A stretch of 64,000 nucleotides of DNA from DATLLJ01 sp035537875 (GCA_035537875.1 DATLLJ010000009.1:1-64000); one strand, 5' to 3'. Positions 34,065-43,971 are shown, numbered from the stretch's first letter. Made by a program: numbers and translations. The notes: generated from the sequence alone by a model not told the origin.

Positions 34065-35108
34065 TCAGATCCGGTAGGACTCGAGCGTTTCCGGCGCGAA
34101 GATCTCTTCCCCGGTGAGCAGCCGCCGCGACAACCCCTGCTCGTGATGGTATCGAAGGAGTCGGCCAATCGCCTCGACGTTCGACTTGTAGCCGTAGGCC
34201 CAGAAATCCTTCCCCATCAACGTTTCGGTGTCGGCCACGTGCTGAATCAACCACGGCAGCATCACCTTGAGGGCGGCCGTCTGATGGAGATCTTCGTAGG
34301 CGAGGCGTTGAGCGTCGACAAAGCCTTTGTATAACGACTGGGCGACCCAGCGATGCGCGTCGTACACGTCGCGCCTGATGGCAATGAGGTGCATGATCGG
34401 AAAGATCTTCGTCCGCTCGAAGTACTCGCACTCGGCCATCTGGGTGTGCTCGAAGAGGCGGCGCACGCGTCCCGCGCCCCGAATGAACGACGAGGGAGCG
34501 CGGGGCGAGAAGAGCGCGTCGATTTCCCCGGATTCGAGCATGGCCGACAGCGTCTGGGTCTCGCCGATGCGCTCGATCTTTATCTGCGGCGGCAGCGACA
34601 AGGCGGCCTTTTCGACGCGCCCCGTCTCCTCGAGGCCGCCGATGCACGTCGTATAGCTCGACGGCGCCACGCCGTAGTCGTCGTTGAGGATGCCGCGAAT
34701 CCACACGTTGGCCGTCAACTGGTATTCGGCGCACCCGACCCGCTTCCCGATCAGGTCTTTCGGTTCGCGGATGCCGGCGCTGGCGTTGATGTAGATGCCC
34801 GAGTGGCGGAACGACCGCGACGGGAAGATCGGAATCCCGACAAACGGCGGTTGTTCCTGGAACATCGACACCAGAAACGATGAGAACGAAATCTCCGAGA
34901 CTTCGAACTCATGGTGACGCATCTGGCGGAAGAACGTCTCTTCCACGACGAGATTGAGATACGTCAGATCGATCCCGTCGAACTGCACGCGGTTTTCCAT
35001 GATCGGCCGCGTCCGGTCGTAGTCCCAGCACGCGAGCGTCAGCTTGAGGTTTGCCGTGCTCATCCAGGTCGGCCTTTTCTCTTGTTCGTCATCGGTTCTG
35101 GTGCTCAC
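34065..35108 (-). CDS. 4,5-dihydroxyphthalate decarboxylase-like / periplasmic-binding-fold protein
   Basis: 347 residues without a signal peptide. LKLTLACWDYDRTRPIMENRV, GIDLTYLNLVVEETFFRQMRHHEFEVSEISFSS (written here in part) and KDLIGKRVGCAEYQLTANVW follow the Pht5-type proteins, which have a type 2 periplasmic-binding fold. Some are annotated decarboxylases; others may be NMT1-like binding proteins. The GTG at 35108 has a GAGGG site; an ATG at 35063 is a plausible alternative that begins at the conserved region. It follows the DASS carrier by six bases, so import and use of one carboxylate is likely. Confidence 0.7.
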   Translation of the reverse strand: MSTRTDDEQEKRPTWMSTANLKLTLACWDYDRTRPIMENRVQFDGIDLTYLNLVVEETFFRQMRHHEFEVSEISFSSFLVSMFQEQPPFVGIPIFPSRSFRHSGIYINASAGIREPKDLIGKRVGCAEYQLTANVWIRGILNDDYGVAPSSYTTCIGGLEETGRVEKAALSLPPQIKIERIGETQTLSAMLESGEIDALFSPRAPSSFIRGAGRVRRLFEHTQMAECEYFERTKIFPIMHLIAIRRDVYDAHRWVAQSLYKGFVDAQRLAYEDLHQTAALKVMLPWLIQHVADTETLMGKDFWAYGYKSNVEAIGRLLRYHHEQGLSRRLLTGEEIFAPETLESYRI

Positions 35109-35114
35109 GCACCC

Positions 35115-36602
35115 TCAAGGCGCTGTGAACGCGCCCAGGGCGGGCACGAGAATCATGCTGAGGATGATCACCACCAGCGCGTTCAGGACGGTCACGACCG
35201 CTCCGATCTTGAACATGCTGCCAAAGCTGATTTGACCGGAGGCGAACGCAGAACCCGAGGCAGCCCCGCCCCAGGGGAACGCGACGGCGAGCGCCGTGCC
35301 GGCGATGATTCTCGCGAGAATGGCGCCGTTGTAACCGACGTCCTGCGCGATCGGGTACACGACGGTTGAAATCATCGAGGTCGTCGCCGTGCCGCTCGTC
35401 AGATGGCTCATCAACGGCGTCACGATCCCGGCAAACCAGGGCAGCACGCTCGCCGGGACGCCGCCCGAATCCTTGATCAGCGCACCCAGCCAGTCCGTGA
35501 TCCCGAGCCTCGCGAGGCCCGCCGCCAGCGCGGTTCCGCTGACGACGAGAAACAGCACGTTCCACAACACCCCGTCCTGAAAGTCTTTGGCGCCGAGCGT
35601 CATCTCGCCACGCCGGAGATCCGCTGGCAGCAGGAAGAGGAGCAGCATGGCCACTGGCGGAACGTACCAGATGTCGAGGAAACGAATCGTGACGAACGCT
35701 GGCAGAAACCAGAGCGTCACCATCACGACGAGCACGACCAGCACGTTCTTTTCGCCCAGACTGAGCGGTCCCAGCTTCTTCTTCTGGCTGGCGAAATAGG
35801 AGGCGCCGTCATCGATCGCCGCAACGTCGGGTGGCGCCATGAAGATCAGCGGAAAGTAGTAGACGGGGAGCGTCGCAATTGTCAGAAGGACCCCGGTCAT
35901 CGTCCACTGTACGAACGTGACCGTATAGCCGGTCAGCTGCTCGAGAATGGAAATCGTCAGAGGATTGAAGGGCACCCCGGCCGGTGTCGCCATGCCGCCC
36001 GCCGTCGCCCCGTAGAGCACCGCCAGGCACGCCCCCTCCAGCAATCGAGGCGCGCCGGCCGAGCCGGTCCTGGCCGAGGCGTCGCCCGCGAATCGGGCGA
36101 CCGAGACCGCAATGGGAATCATGATGGCCACCGTCGCGGCATCGTCCACCATCGCGGAGACGACAGCCGATACGACCATGATCATCAAGATCAACCGCGC
36201 ACCCGACGTGGCCACGCCGCGAATGCTGAGCACCGACATCGCCATTCGGCGTGCGAGCCCGTGCTTGCTGAAGGCGTGACCGAACAGCATGACGCCCATC
36301 AGGAACGGAAACACCCGCTGCCCGTAGAGTCCGATCGTGTCGGCGAAGGACATGGCGCCGGTGAGCGGGAACAGCACGAGAGGGAGAAACCCGGTCACGG
36401 CCCACGGGATGGGTGTCGTGACCCACCAGGCGAGGACCCACGCGTAACAGCTCAGCCCGAACTGGCCTCGGGGATCAAGACCCGCAAGCGGCACCGATTG
36501 GACGAGCAGGAACGCAAGAGGGCCGGAGAGGATGCTGACCACCAGCTTGAGCGTCTGATTCGCGGCAACGTCCGGTTTCGTGTCAGCCTGCGCTTGAGAC
36601 AA
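35115..36602 (-). CDS. DASS/SLC13-family carboxylate transporter
   Basis: 495 residues from a TTG at 36602, preceded by AGGAG; ATG codons just upstream are out of frame. About 11-12 spans arranged as two inverted halves. The signature loops that in SLC13 carry Ser-Asn-Thr read VDDAATVAIMIPIA in the first half and LTSGTATTSMISTVV in the second, so neither keeps the standard SNT. These motifs bind sodium and the carboxylate, so coupling or substrate may differ. Cotranscribed with the Pht5-like gene. Confidence 0.82.
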   Translation of the reverse strand: MSQAQADTKPDVAANQTLKLVVSILSGPLAFLLVQSVPLAGLDPRGQFGLSCYAWVLAWWVTTPIPWAVTGFLPLVLFPLTGAMSFADTIGLYGQRVFPFLMGVMLFGHAFSKHGLARRMAMSVLSIRGVATSGARLILMIMVVSAVVSAMVDDAATVAIMIPIAVSVARFAGDASARTGSAGAPRLLEGACLAVLYGATAGGMATPAGVPFNPLTISILEQLTGYTVTFVQWTMTGVLLTIATLPVYYFPLIFMAPPDVAAIDDGASYFASQKKKLGPLSLGEKNVLVVLVVMVTLWFLPAFVTIRFLDIWYVPPVAMLLLFLLPADLRRGEMTLGAKDFQDGVLWNVLFLVVSGTALAAGLARLGITDWLGALIKDSGGVPASVLPWFAGIVTPLMSHLTSGTATTSMISTVVYPIAQDVGYNGAILARIIAGTALAVAFPWGGAASGSAFASGQISFGSMFKIGAVVTVLNALVVIILSMILVPALGAFTAP

Positions 36603-36968
36603 CCCCAGCTCCTTTTGCCGGCTCGAGGCGAGCGGGACATCATACCCTCCCCTTTTTCTGTCCAGGGCCCGAGCTTCGACACCGGCGTGATGATCGCCCC
36701 GCGGCATGCAGGTCGGAGTGGAACGTCTATAACGTGACCAGCACGCAGTGGTGACCGGATATAACCAAGGGTTCGTGGCCAACGGCGCGTGGCAGCGGGC
36801 TCTTTTCGCGCGCCATCCGGGCTCCCATCCAATCTTTTGGACATTTCTCGCGGCGGCCTTTAATGGTAGGGGCTTTACGCCAACCATCTGTTGACATCCC
36901 TCGTACGCGGGCATAGCCTCCCGGGTTGTACTGAAATTTGTCGTCTTCGTCCATGCAGGAGGCGTGAC
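36603..36968. other. 366-base intergenic region between divergent genes
   Basis: No gene is convincing here. On the plus side TTGACA (36891-36896) and TAGCCT (36914-36919) are 17 bases apart and precede the AGGAGG site (36958-36963) of the TonB receptor. The stretch nearest the DASS gene holds CCTCCCCTTTTTC (minus strand GGGGAGG), which could be a ribosome site for an out-of-frame ATGATG. Nothing else stands out. Confidence 0.5.
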
Positions 36969-39900
36969 ATGTTCACGGTAGCGACGAGATCGGCGGCACT
37001 GCTGGGGCTTCTGCTCCTGGTGCCGGCGTCGGCTTACGCGCAGGCAGCCATCACCGGTGTTGTCAGAGATACGTCGGGCGGAGTCCTTCCGGGCGTCACG
37101 GTGGAAGCGCAGAGCCCGGCGCTCATCGAAAAAGTCCGGTCCGTCGTGAGCGACGATACAGGTCAGTACCGGATCGTGGATTTGCGTCCGGGGACCTACA
37201 GCGTAGTGTTCACCTTGCCGGGATTCAGCACGGTGCGACGCGAAGGGATCGAGCTGAGCGGCACATTTGTCGCCACCGTCAACGCCGACCTCAAGGTGGG
37301 CGCGCTCGAAGAGACGATCACCGTCACCGGTGAGACGCCAATTGTGGACGTCCAGAGCGCCCGCGTGCAGCAGACGGTGAGCAAGGACATTGTCGCGGCC
37401 ATCCCAAGCTCACGAAACGCGGCGGGTATTCAGTCACTCATCCCTGGGATGAGCACGAACACCGACTCGGGCGGCATCTCGGGCAGCGTCACGGGAAGCG
37501 CCGGCTCGATGTATGGCGCCCGCGGCTCTGATTCGCGGACCCAGAACGACGGGCTCAACACGGGCTGGGCGGGTTCCGGCGGTGGCGCCGGACAGCATGT
37601 CAACGTCGCCGGCTCGCAGGAAGTCGTGTTGAGCACATCGGGCGGGCTTGGTGAAGCCGAGACCGCAGGCGTCGTCCTCAACGTGATCCCGCGCGAAGGC
37701 AGCAACACCTTCAGCGGGCAATTCAACGCCTCCGGCGCCAACGGCTCGTGGCAGGGGAGCAACTACACTGAGGAACTACAGGCCCAGGGGCTGCGCGCTC
37801 CCCAGGAACTGAAACATCTGTGGGAAATCAACCCGATGGGCGGTGGTCGCATCGTGCGCGACAAGCTGTGGTTCTACCTCACCTACCGCGAGGTCGGCGC
37901 CAGCAGCACCGTGCCTGGGATGTGGTTCAACAAGAACGCCGGCAACCCGAACTCCTGGGTCGTCGAGTTCGATCGCGACCGGCAGGCCTTCACCGACCCG
38001 AGGGCCCGCACCGGGATCGGCCGCATTACCTGGCAGGCGTCGCCGCGCAACAAGATCAACGTGTACTGGTCCGAACAGTACAACACAGAGAACCGCGCCG
38101 GAGGCGGCACGGCGACGCAGACGCCTGAAGCGACGGGATTGAACCTCTATCAGCCGTCGCACATCCAGCAGGCGACCTGGAGCTCGCCCTACACGAGCCG
38201 CATGCTGTTCGAGGCGGGCTGGGGCACCTATCAGGCGCGGTATCGCAACAACGCGCCGCGCATCGACGGCAGCCATAATCCGGACATGGTTCGACTGGTC
38301 GAGCAGCGTGGAGAGATTCAGAACCTCGCATCGCGCCTGACGTCGGGCACGGGCGGCGGTTTCCAGCATCACCTGATCGGCAACATCGCGAGCCTGCGTG
38401 CATCCGTTTCGTACGTCACGGGCGCCCACAACATGAAGTTCGGGTACCAGGGCGGCTTCCAGAACCCAAGTCAGTCGTACACCTACAACCGCGAGGTCTT
38501 CACCTCTCGCGCCGCTGACGGGGTTATGAACCAGCTGACCCAGACGGCCGCCTGGCCGGGCAACGTCAAGTACGTCCGCAATCTGCTGCCCACGTCGTTC
38601 TACGCGCAGGATCAGTGGACCAGCGGGAAACTCACGCTGCAGGGGGGCTTGCGCTACGACTACGTGTTGACCACGTATCCAGAATCGTCGGTCGGCGGAC
38701 CGGGGTACATCCTCATGCCCACGCAGATCCACTACGATTCGCGCGAGACCGACGGCGTGCACTGGCACGACATCACCCCGCGCGTGGGCGCAGCCTACGA
38801 CGTGTTCGGCAACGGGAAGACGGCCGTCAAGTTCAGCCTCGGGAAGTACATGCTGGCCTTCACGGCGAACAACAGCGACCTCGACCTCAACCCGCTCATC
38901 CGGACCACCGTCAGCACGACCCGCGACTGGACCGACAGCGACAACGACCACTATTGGGACTGCGATCTCAGCAACGTGAAGAAGAACGGCGAGTGTGGAG
39001 ACGCCACGAACGCGAACTTCGGCAAGGAAGTGTTCTCGCGATCCTACGATCCAAACTTCGTCACCGGCTGGGGCACGCGGCAGTACAACTGGCAGACGGG
39101 CATCTCGGTCCAGCAGGAAGTCGCGCCGCGCGTGGCGGTGAACGTCGGCTACAACCGGCGGTGGTTCGGCAACCACTACACGGTGGACAACCGCGCCATC
39201 GCCTCCACAGAGTACGACGCGTTCACCCTGGCCGCCCCGCTCGATTCGCGGCTGCCAAACGGAGGCGGCTATCCGGTCGGCCTGCTGTATGACCCGATTC
39301 TAGCCAGGAGCGGCGCCGTCAACGAGCTGGCCCAGCACGCGAGCAACTTCGGCGAGTACATCGAGTACTGGCACGGCGTCGACGCGAACGTCGTGGCACG
39401 ACTGCGAAATGGCTTGACACTGCAGGGTGGCACCAGCACCGGCCGCAGCATCGAGGACAGCTGCGAGGTCCGAGCCGTCCTCCCGGAGACCTACGCTCCG
39501 GCGACGACGACGCCTGGTCTCGTCAACCCGTACTGCCGCCAGGAACAGCCGTTCCAGACCTCCATCCGAGGCCTGGCGACGTACACAATTCCGCGTATCG
39601 ACGTTCAGCTCAGCGGCACCTGGTCGAGCGACCCTGGCCCGCAGCTCGCGGCGAACTTCGTGGCCAACAACGCGTACATCCGGGCCAACAGCGGGCTCGG
39701 ACGCAACCTGACCGGCGCGAACAACATCACGGTCAACCTGATCGAGCCGGGCACCCTGTATGCCGATCGACGGACGAACGTCGATTTCCGCGTGTCGAAG
39801 ATCCTCCGGTATGGCCGGACGCGGACACAGTTCGGCGTCGACGTCTACAACCTGACCAACACCGACGTCGTCACGACCTACAACCAGGCGTTTACGCCTG

Positions 39901-39974
39901 GCGGGGCCTGGCTCACGCCGACCGGCATCCAGCCGGCGCGGTACATGAAGCTGAACGTGCAGGTCGACTTCTAA
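36969..39974 (+). CDS. Oar-like TonB-dependent receptor with carboxypeptidase-regulatory domain
   Basis: 1001 residues from the ATG at 36969. The signal peptide ends ASAYAQ. A carboxypeptidase-regulatory-like domain (about 25-105: ITGVVRDTSGGVLPGVTVEA, DLRPGTYSVVFTLPGF) is followed by a plug with GALEETITVTGETPIVDV and a long beta-barrel ending in aromatic NVQVDF. This layout is characteristic of Acidobacteriota receptors for large or plant-derived ligands. No TonB box is certain. Own promoter; a strong hairpin ends the gene. The ligand is unknown. Confidence 0.92.
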   Translation: MFTVATRSAALLGLLLLVPASAYAQAAITGVVRDTSGGVLPGVTVEAQSPALIEKVRSVVSDDTGQYRIVDLRPGTYSVVFTLPGFSTVRREGIELSGTFVATVNADLKVGALEETITVTGETPIVDVQSARVQQTVSKDIVAAIPSSRNAAGIQSLIPGMSTNTDSGGISGSVTGSAGSMYGARGSDSRTQNDGLNTGWAGSGGGAGQHVNVAGSQEVVLSTSGGLGEAETAGVVLNVIPREGSNTFSGQFNASGANGSWQGSNYTEELQAQGLRAPQELKHLWEINPMGGGRIVRDKLWFYLTYREVGASSTVPGMWFNKNAGNPNSWVVEFDRDRQAFTDPRARTGIGRITWQASPRNKINVYWSEQYNTENRAGGGTATQTPEATGLNLYQPSHIQQATWSSPYTSRMLFEAGWGTYQARYRNNAPRIDGSHNPDMVRLVEQRGEIQNLASRLTSGTGGGFQHHLIGNIASLRASVSYVTGAHNMKFGYQGGFQNPSQSYTYNREVFTSRAADGVMNQLTQTAAWPGNVKYVRNLLPTSFYAQDQWTSGKLTLQGGLRYDYVLTTYPESSVGGPGYILMPTQIHYDSRETDGVHWHDITPRVGAAYDVFGNGKTAVKFSLGKYMLAFTANNSDLDLNPLIRTTVSTTRDWTDSDNDHYWDCDLSNVKKNGECGDATNANFGKEVFSRSYDPNFVTGWGTRQYNWQTGISVQQEVAPRVAVNVGYNRRWFGNHYTVDNRAIASTEYDAFTLAAPLDSRLPNGGGYPVGLLYDPILARSGAVNELAQHASNFGEYIEYWHGVDANVVARLRNGLTLQGGTSTGRSIEDSCEVRAVLPETYAPATTTPGLVNPYCRQEQPFQTSIRGLATYTIPRIDVQLSGTWSSDPGPQLAANFVANNAYIRANSGLGRNLTGANNITVNLIEPGTLYADRRTNVDFRVSKILRYGRTRTQFGVDVYNLTNTDVVTTYNQAFTPGGAWLTPTGIQPARYMKLNVQVDF

Positions 39975-39985
39975 CGTTCGAACGT

Positions 39986-40024
39986 TCAGGGCTCAGGGGT
40001 TCAGCGGGAACCTCTGAGCCCTGA
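39986..40024 (+). terminator. Strong terminator hairpin of the TonB receptor gene
   Basis: Arms 39986-40002 and 40008-40024 pair over 17 positions with one G-T wobble around a five-base loop. The core is TCAGGGCTCAG with CTGAGCCCTGA. Eleven bases past the stop. No T-run follows. Confidence 0.75.
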
Positions 40025-40040
40025 CGCGCTACCCGAAGCC

Positions 40041-40448
40041 ATGAACTGGCTGTTCAAGGAAGAACCCACCCACTACGGTTTCGACGCCCTCCTCAAAGAC
40101 AAGCAAACGATGTGGAGCGGCGTAAAGAACCCGCTGGCACAGAAGCACCTGCGCGCCGTGCGCAAAGGCGATCGCATCTTCTACTATCACACCGGCGACG
40201 AGAAGGCCGTGGTGGGCATGGCAAAGGCGCTCGGCGATGCGTATGCGGACCCCTCCGACACCAGCGGCAAGCAGTCGGTCGTGGACGTCGCACCTGTCAA
40301 GAAGCTGCGGCGGCCGGTGACGCTCAAGGAGATCAAGGCGGACCGCGCGTTCAAGGATTTCCCGCTCGTGCGGCTCTCGAGGTTGTCGGTGATGCCCGTG
40401 ACGGATGCCGAGTGGAAACGGATCGAGGCCCTGAGCCTCGAACCCTAG
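40041..40448 (+). CDS. EVE-domain protein
   Basis: 135 residues, essentially one EVE (PUA-like) domain: MNWLFKEEPTHYGFDAL, MWSGVKNPLAQKHLRAVRKGD, RIFYYHTGDEKAVVGMAK and FPLVRLSRLSVMP. EVE proteins are thought to recognise modified bases in DNA or RNA. Its ATG lies 16 bases after the receptor's hairpin, so it may have its own weak promoter or depend on read-through. Converges on the MFS gene across a tandem repeat. Confidence 0.9.
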   Translation: MNWLFKEEPTHYGFDALLKDKQTMWSGVKNPLAQKHLRAVRKGDRIFYYHTGDEKAVVGMAKALGDAYADPSDTSGKQSVVDVAPVKKLRRPVTLKEIKADRAFKDFPLVRLSRLSVMPVTDAEWKRIEALSLEP

Positions 40449-40464
40449 CCCCTGGTTCCTGGTT

Positions 40465-40548
40465 CTTAGGTCTTAGGTCTTAGGTCTTAGGTCTTAGGTC
40501 TTAGGTCCTAGGTCTTAGGTCTTAGGTCTTAGGTCTTAGGTCCTAGTT
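40465..40548. repeat. Tandem 7-base repeat CTTAGGT, about 12 copies
   Basis: Eleven consecutive heptamers (CTTAGGT, with CCTAGGT at 40507) run from 40465 to 40541 and decay after 40542. The array fills the convergent gap and enters the MFS gene, supplying its last codons and stop (40529-40546). Spacer-free heptamers exclude a CRISPR array. Confidence 0.95.
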
Positions 40549-41713
40549 CCCAGTCCCTGCTTCTCCACCAGGTCGCAATCGCAAAAGCCGTCACAACGAT
40601 CGCCCAGCTCGTCATCAGCGTGGCAAAACCGATGCGATCGAACAGCCATCCGCCGAGCGCGGGTCCTGACAGCAGCCCGACTCCCCAGGCGGTGTTGTAG
40701 ATCCCGTAACCGATCCCGTACGCGTCACCGCCCGCGAATGCTGTCACCTCGGCCATGTACGCCAGCGACGGCGTCACGATGAGCGCGATCGCCATCCACT
40801 GCACGACCATGATCGCGAGCGCGATCGGAAAGCTCGACGCGGTGGCCATCACGGGCATCCAAAGCGCCGCCAGGACGAGTCCGGTCAGCGTCAGCTGACG
40901 CGCCCCCCACCGGTGGATCGCCGGGCCGTACACGAGCGGCATCACAATCAACGCGACCGCAGCGGTCCCGAACAGCAGACCGACCTGCGCGGGCGTGAAG
41001 CCAAGGCGGCGGTCGAAGAACAGCGGGAGCACCGGCTCGAGCATCGCGACGGTTGCGCTGGTGACGACCACGATGACTGCGCACAGCGCGACGGGGGGAA
41101 CTCGAGCCACCGACAGAATCGAGACGGGGGTCGGGTCGGCGGCCCGATCGCGGATCGGCGGGCGCAGCAGCGCGAAACCGACGGCGGCCACGAGCGCGAG
41201 CACCGACACGAACTGAAACGGCAGGGCGATGCCGCCCGCTTCGTACAACCACCCGCCAATTGAAGGGCCGACCATGATCCCGAAGCTCGTACCCGACATC
41301 ACGTAGCCCATCACGCGCCCGCGGTCTTCGGGGCCGTAACAATCGGCAATGAGCGCGAAGCCGACCACCCAGGTGACACCGTCGGCGGCCCCCTGAATCA
41401 TCCGCGCGGCGAACAGCGTGGCCAGCGAGTCGGCGTACGCGAACGTCCACGTCGACCCCGCGAGCGCCAGCATTCCGCTGACGAGCGGCAGCCGGCGGCC
41501 CGTGCGGTCCGACACGGCGCCCATGGGCACCGAGACCGCCAGGAGCGTCACCCCGAACGACGCGAACATCAGGCCGATCTGGGCGGGACTGGCTCCCAGT
41601 CGTCGGGCGAAGTCCGGCAGCACGGGCACACAGACGGAGTACGCCACGAGATCGGCGAAGGTCGCGAGCGTGACGAACGCGACCGCACTCGATCGCGATG
41701 TTCTCCAGTTCAT
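40529..41713 (-). CDS. MFS transporter (drug/metabolite efflux type)
   Basis: 394 residues, 12 spans. Motif A appears as GAVSDRTGRRLPLVSG after span 2 and motif C-like GTSFGIMVGPSIGGWLYE in span 5, which points to a 12-span antiporter. The substrate is unknown. The C-terminal LGPKT and the stop codon are encoded by the CTTAGGT array, so the original end has been replaced or fused. ATG 41 bases after the glgB stop; probably cotranscribed. Confidence 0.88.
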   Translation of the reverse strand: MNWRTSRSSAVAFVTLATFADLVAYSVCVPVLPDFARRLGASPAQIGLMFASFGVTLLAVSVPMGAVSDRTGRRLPLVSGMLALAGSTWTFAYADSLATLFAARMIQGAADGVTWVVGFALIADCYGPEDRGRVMGYVMSGTSFGIMVGPSIGGWLYEAGGIALPFQFVSVLALVAAVGFALLRPPIRDRAADPTPVSILSVARVPPVALCAVIVVVTSATVAMLEPVLPLFFDRRLGFTPAQVGLLFGTAAVALIVMPLVYGPAIHRWGARQLTLTGLVLAALWMPVMATASSFPIALAIMVVQWMAIALIVTPSLAYMAEVTAFAGGDAYGIGYGIYNTAWGVGLLSGPALGGWLFDRIGFATLMTSWAIVVTAFAIATWWRSRDWELGPKT

Positions 41714-41754
41714 TGTCGCCGGCAGGTGTCACGAAACCACGAAGGGCACCGCGG

Positions 41755-43971
41755 CTAGGCCGATCGTCGTTTGAGGTACAGGCAGCCGAGCGGAGGAACC
41801 TTGAGCCGCAGCGACTGGTCGAACCCGTGAGCCGGAACCGGTTCCGACCACAGTCCTCCGCCGTTGCCAATGTTGCCTCCACCGTAGACGGCGGCATCGC
41901 TGTTCAGGAGCTCCGCGTAGTACCCCGCCTCGGGGACGCCGATGCGGTACTCGGCGCGCGGCACGGGCGTGAAGTTGAAGACGTGCACCAGATAGTCGCG
42001 CCGGTCGCGAGCGTAGCGAATGACCGACACCACGCTGTTCTCGTTATCGTTGCAGTCGACCCACCGGAAACCGGTTGGATCGAAGTCGCATTCGTACAAC
42101 GGACGCTCGCCGATGTAGAGGCTGTTCAGATCCTGAATCCAGAGTCGCAGCGCCGCGTGCGACGGATCGTCCAGCAGATGCCAGTCGAGGCTGCGATCGT
42201 GGTTCCATTCCCGCCACTGGCCGAACTCGTTGCCCATGAACAGCAGCTTCTTGCCGGGATGGGCGAACATGTAGCCGTAGAGCGTGCGCAGCGTCGCGTA
42301 CTTCTGCCAGGCGTCCCCCGGGATCTTGTCCAGCATCGACGCTTTCCCGTGCACGACTTCGTCGTGAGAAAACGGCAGGATGAAGTTCTCCGTGAACGCA
42401 TACAGCATGGAAAAGGTGACGAGGTTGTGATGCCAGCGGCGATGCACCGGATCCTCGTGCACGTACTGGAGCATGTCGTGCATCCAGCCCATGTTCCACT
42501 TGTAGGTGAAGCCGAGCCCGCCGAGATGCACGGGACGGCTGACACCCGTATACGCCGTGGACTCCTCCGCCGCCGTGATGGTGCCAGGATGTTCTCCGTG
42601 GGTCAGGGTGTTGAGTTCCTGCAGGAAGCTGATCGCCTCCAGATTTTCCCGCCCGCCATACTGGTTGGGAATCCACTCCCCTTCCCGCCGCGAGTAGTCC
42701 AGGTACAGCATGGACGCCACGGCGTCCACGCGCAGTCCGTCGACGTGATACTCGTCGAGCCAGAAGAGGGCGTTGGACAGCAGGAAGTTCCGCACTTCGT
42801 TGCGCCCGTAGTTGAAGATCAGCGTGCCCCAATCCTGGTGCTCACCTTGTCGAGGATCGGCGTGCTCGTAGAGCGCGGTTCCATCGAACCGTGCCAGGCC
42901 GTGCTCGTCCTTGGGGAAATGGCCCGGCACCCAGTCGAGAATGACGCCGATGCCCGCCTGATGACAGCTGTCGACGAAGTACTTGAAGTCCTCGGGAGGG
43001 CCGAAGCGGCTCGTGGGCGCGAAGAAACCGAGCACCTGGTATCCCCACGAGCCTGAGAATGGATGCTCCATCACCGGCAGCAGCTCGATGTGCGTGAAGC
43101 CGGTGTCCTTGACGTACGGCACCAGTCGCTCCGCCAGCTCGCGATACGTGAGGAAGCGGTTGTCCTCATCGGGCACCCGCGCCCACGAGCCAAGGTGCAC
43201 CTCGTAGACCGAAAGCGGCCGATCGATCCAGGCGCTCCGTTGGCGGCGCGAGGCCATCCACGCCTCGTCGTTCCACGGATAGCCCGAGATATCACGGACG
43301 ATCGCGGCCGACAGCGGAGGAATCTCGAAGGCGACGCCGAACGGATCGCTCTTGTGAAGCAGTCGGCCACTCCGGGTGCGGATCTCGAACTTGTACTTCT
43401 CGCCATCCGGGAGGTCGGGTAGAAAGATTTCCCAGATTCCGGCCGGCGCGACGAGACGCATCGCGTGGACGCGGCCATCCCACCCGTTGAAGTCGCCGAT
43501 CACGCTGACGCGATCGGCATTGGGGGCCCACACGGCGAAATGCACGCCGGTCGTCGAGCCCACCGTAATCCGATGCGCCCCGAGCTTCTCGAAGATTCGG
43601 TGGTGCCTGCCTTCTCCGAACAGATGGAGATCGAAGTCACCCAGCACCCGCCCGTAGCGATACGGGTCGTCGAGCTCCACGACCTGACCGCCCGCGAACG
43701 TCAGTCGGAGCCGGTAATCCGCGTCGCCTGGCCGACTCTCCCCGATCACGAGGTCGAAGACCCCGGCGGGTGATCGCTCGGCCATCGGCAGCAGTTCGCC
43801 GGTCGCCGCCAATCGGAGGGCGATGGCACGCGCGGCCGGGTGGAAGGCGCGGACGCGCAGGCCGCGACCGCTTTCGTCAGGATGCGGCCCCAGCACAGCG
43901 AACGGATCGCGATTCGTTCCGTTCGCCAGGGCGGTGAGCGCGTCTGCGACGAGGGCAGGGAATTGGGTCAT
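41755..43971 (-). CDS. glgB: 1,4-alpha-glucan branching enzyme
   Basis: 738 residues. An N-terminal N1 domain (to about 120), the CBM48 module (125-220, HFAVWAPNADRVSVIGDFNGWDG) and a GH13 barrel. The nucleophile is D416 in GLRVDAVASML, the acid/base lies in TAAEEST (E469/E470) and D537 in LPFSHDEVVHG. It introduces alpha-1,6 branches into glycogen. No other glycogen gene is in the window. The ATG lies inside the arm of an inverted repeat and has no clear ribosome site. Confidence 0.95.
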   Translation of the reverse strand: MTQFPALVADALTALANGTNRDPFAVLGPHPDESGRGLRVRAFHPAARAIALRLAATGELLPMAERSPAGVFDLVIGESRPGDADYRLRLTFAGGQVVELDDPYRYGRVLGDFDLHLFGEGRHHRIFEKLGAHRITVGSTTGVHFAVWAPNADRVSVIGDFNGWDGRVHAMRLVAPAGIWEIFLPDLPDGEKYKFEIRTRSGRLLHKSDPFGVAFEIPPLSAAIVRDISGYPWNDEAWMASRRQRSAWIDRPLSVYEVHLGSWARVPDEDNRFLTYRELAERLVPYVKDTGFTHIELLPVMEHPFSGSWGYQVLGFFAPTSRFGPPEDFKYFVDSCHQAGIGVILDWVPGHFPKDEHGLARFDGTALYEHADPRQGEHQDWGTLIFNYGRNEVRNFLLSNALFWLDEYHVDGLRVDAVASMLYLDYSRREGEWIPNQYGGRENLEAISFLQELNTLTHGEHPGTITAAEESTAYTGVSRPVHLGGLGFTYKWNMGWMHDMLQYVHEDPVHRRWHHNLVTFSMLYAFTENFILPFSHDEVVHGKASMLDKIPGDAWQKYATLRTLYGYMFAHPGKKLLFMGNEFGQWREWNHDRSLDWHLLDDPSHAALRLWIQDLNSLYIGERPLYECDFDPTGFRWVDCNDNENSVVSVIRYARDRRDYLVHVFNFTPVPRAEYRIGVPEAGYYAELLNSDAAVYGGGNIGNGGGLWSEPVPAHGFDQSLRLKVPPLGCLYLKRRSA

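Noticed and set aside
36891..36968. N-terminal extension of the TonB receptor
   Set aside because: The earlier start lies on the -35 element and adds a charged, Cys-rich end before a normal signal peptide. The ATG at 36969 has an AGGAGG site.
40465..40548. Possible CRISPR array
   Set aside because: The units are contiguous heptamers with no spacers.
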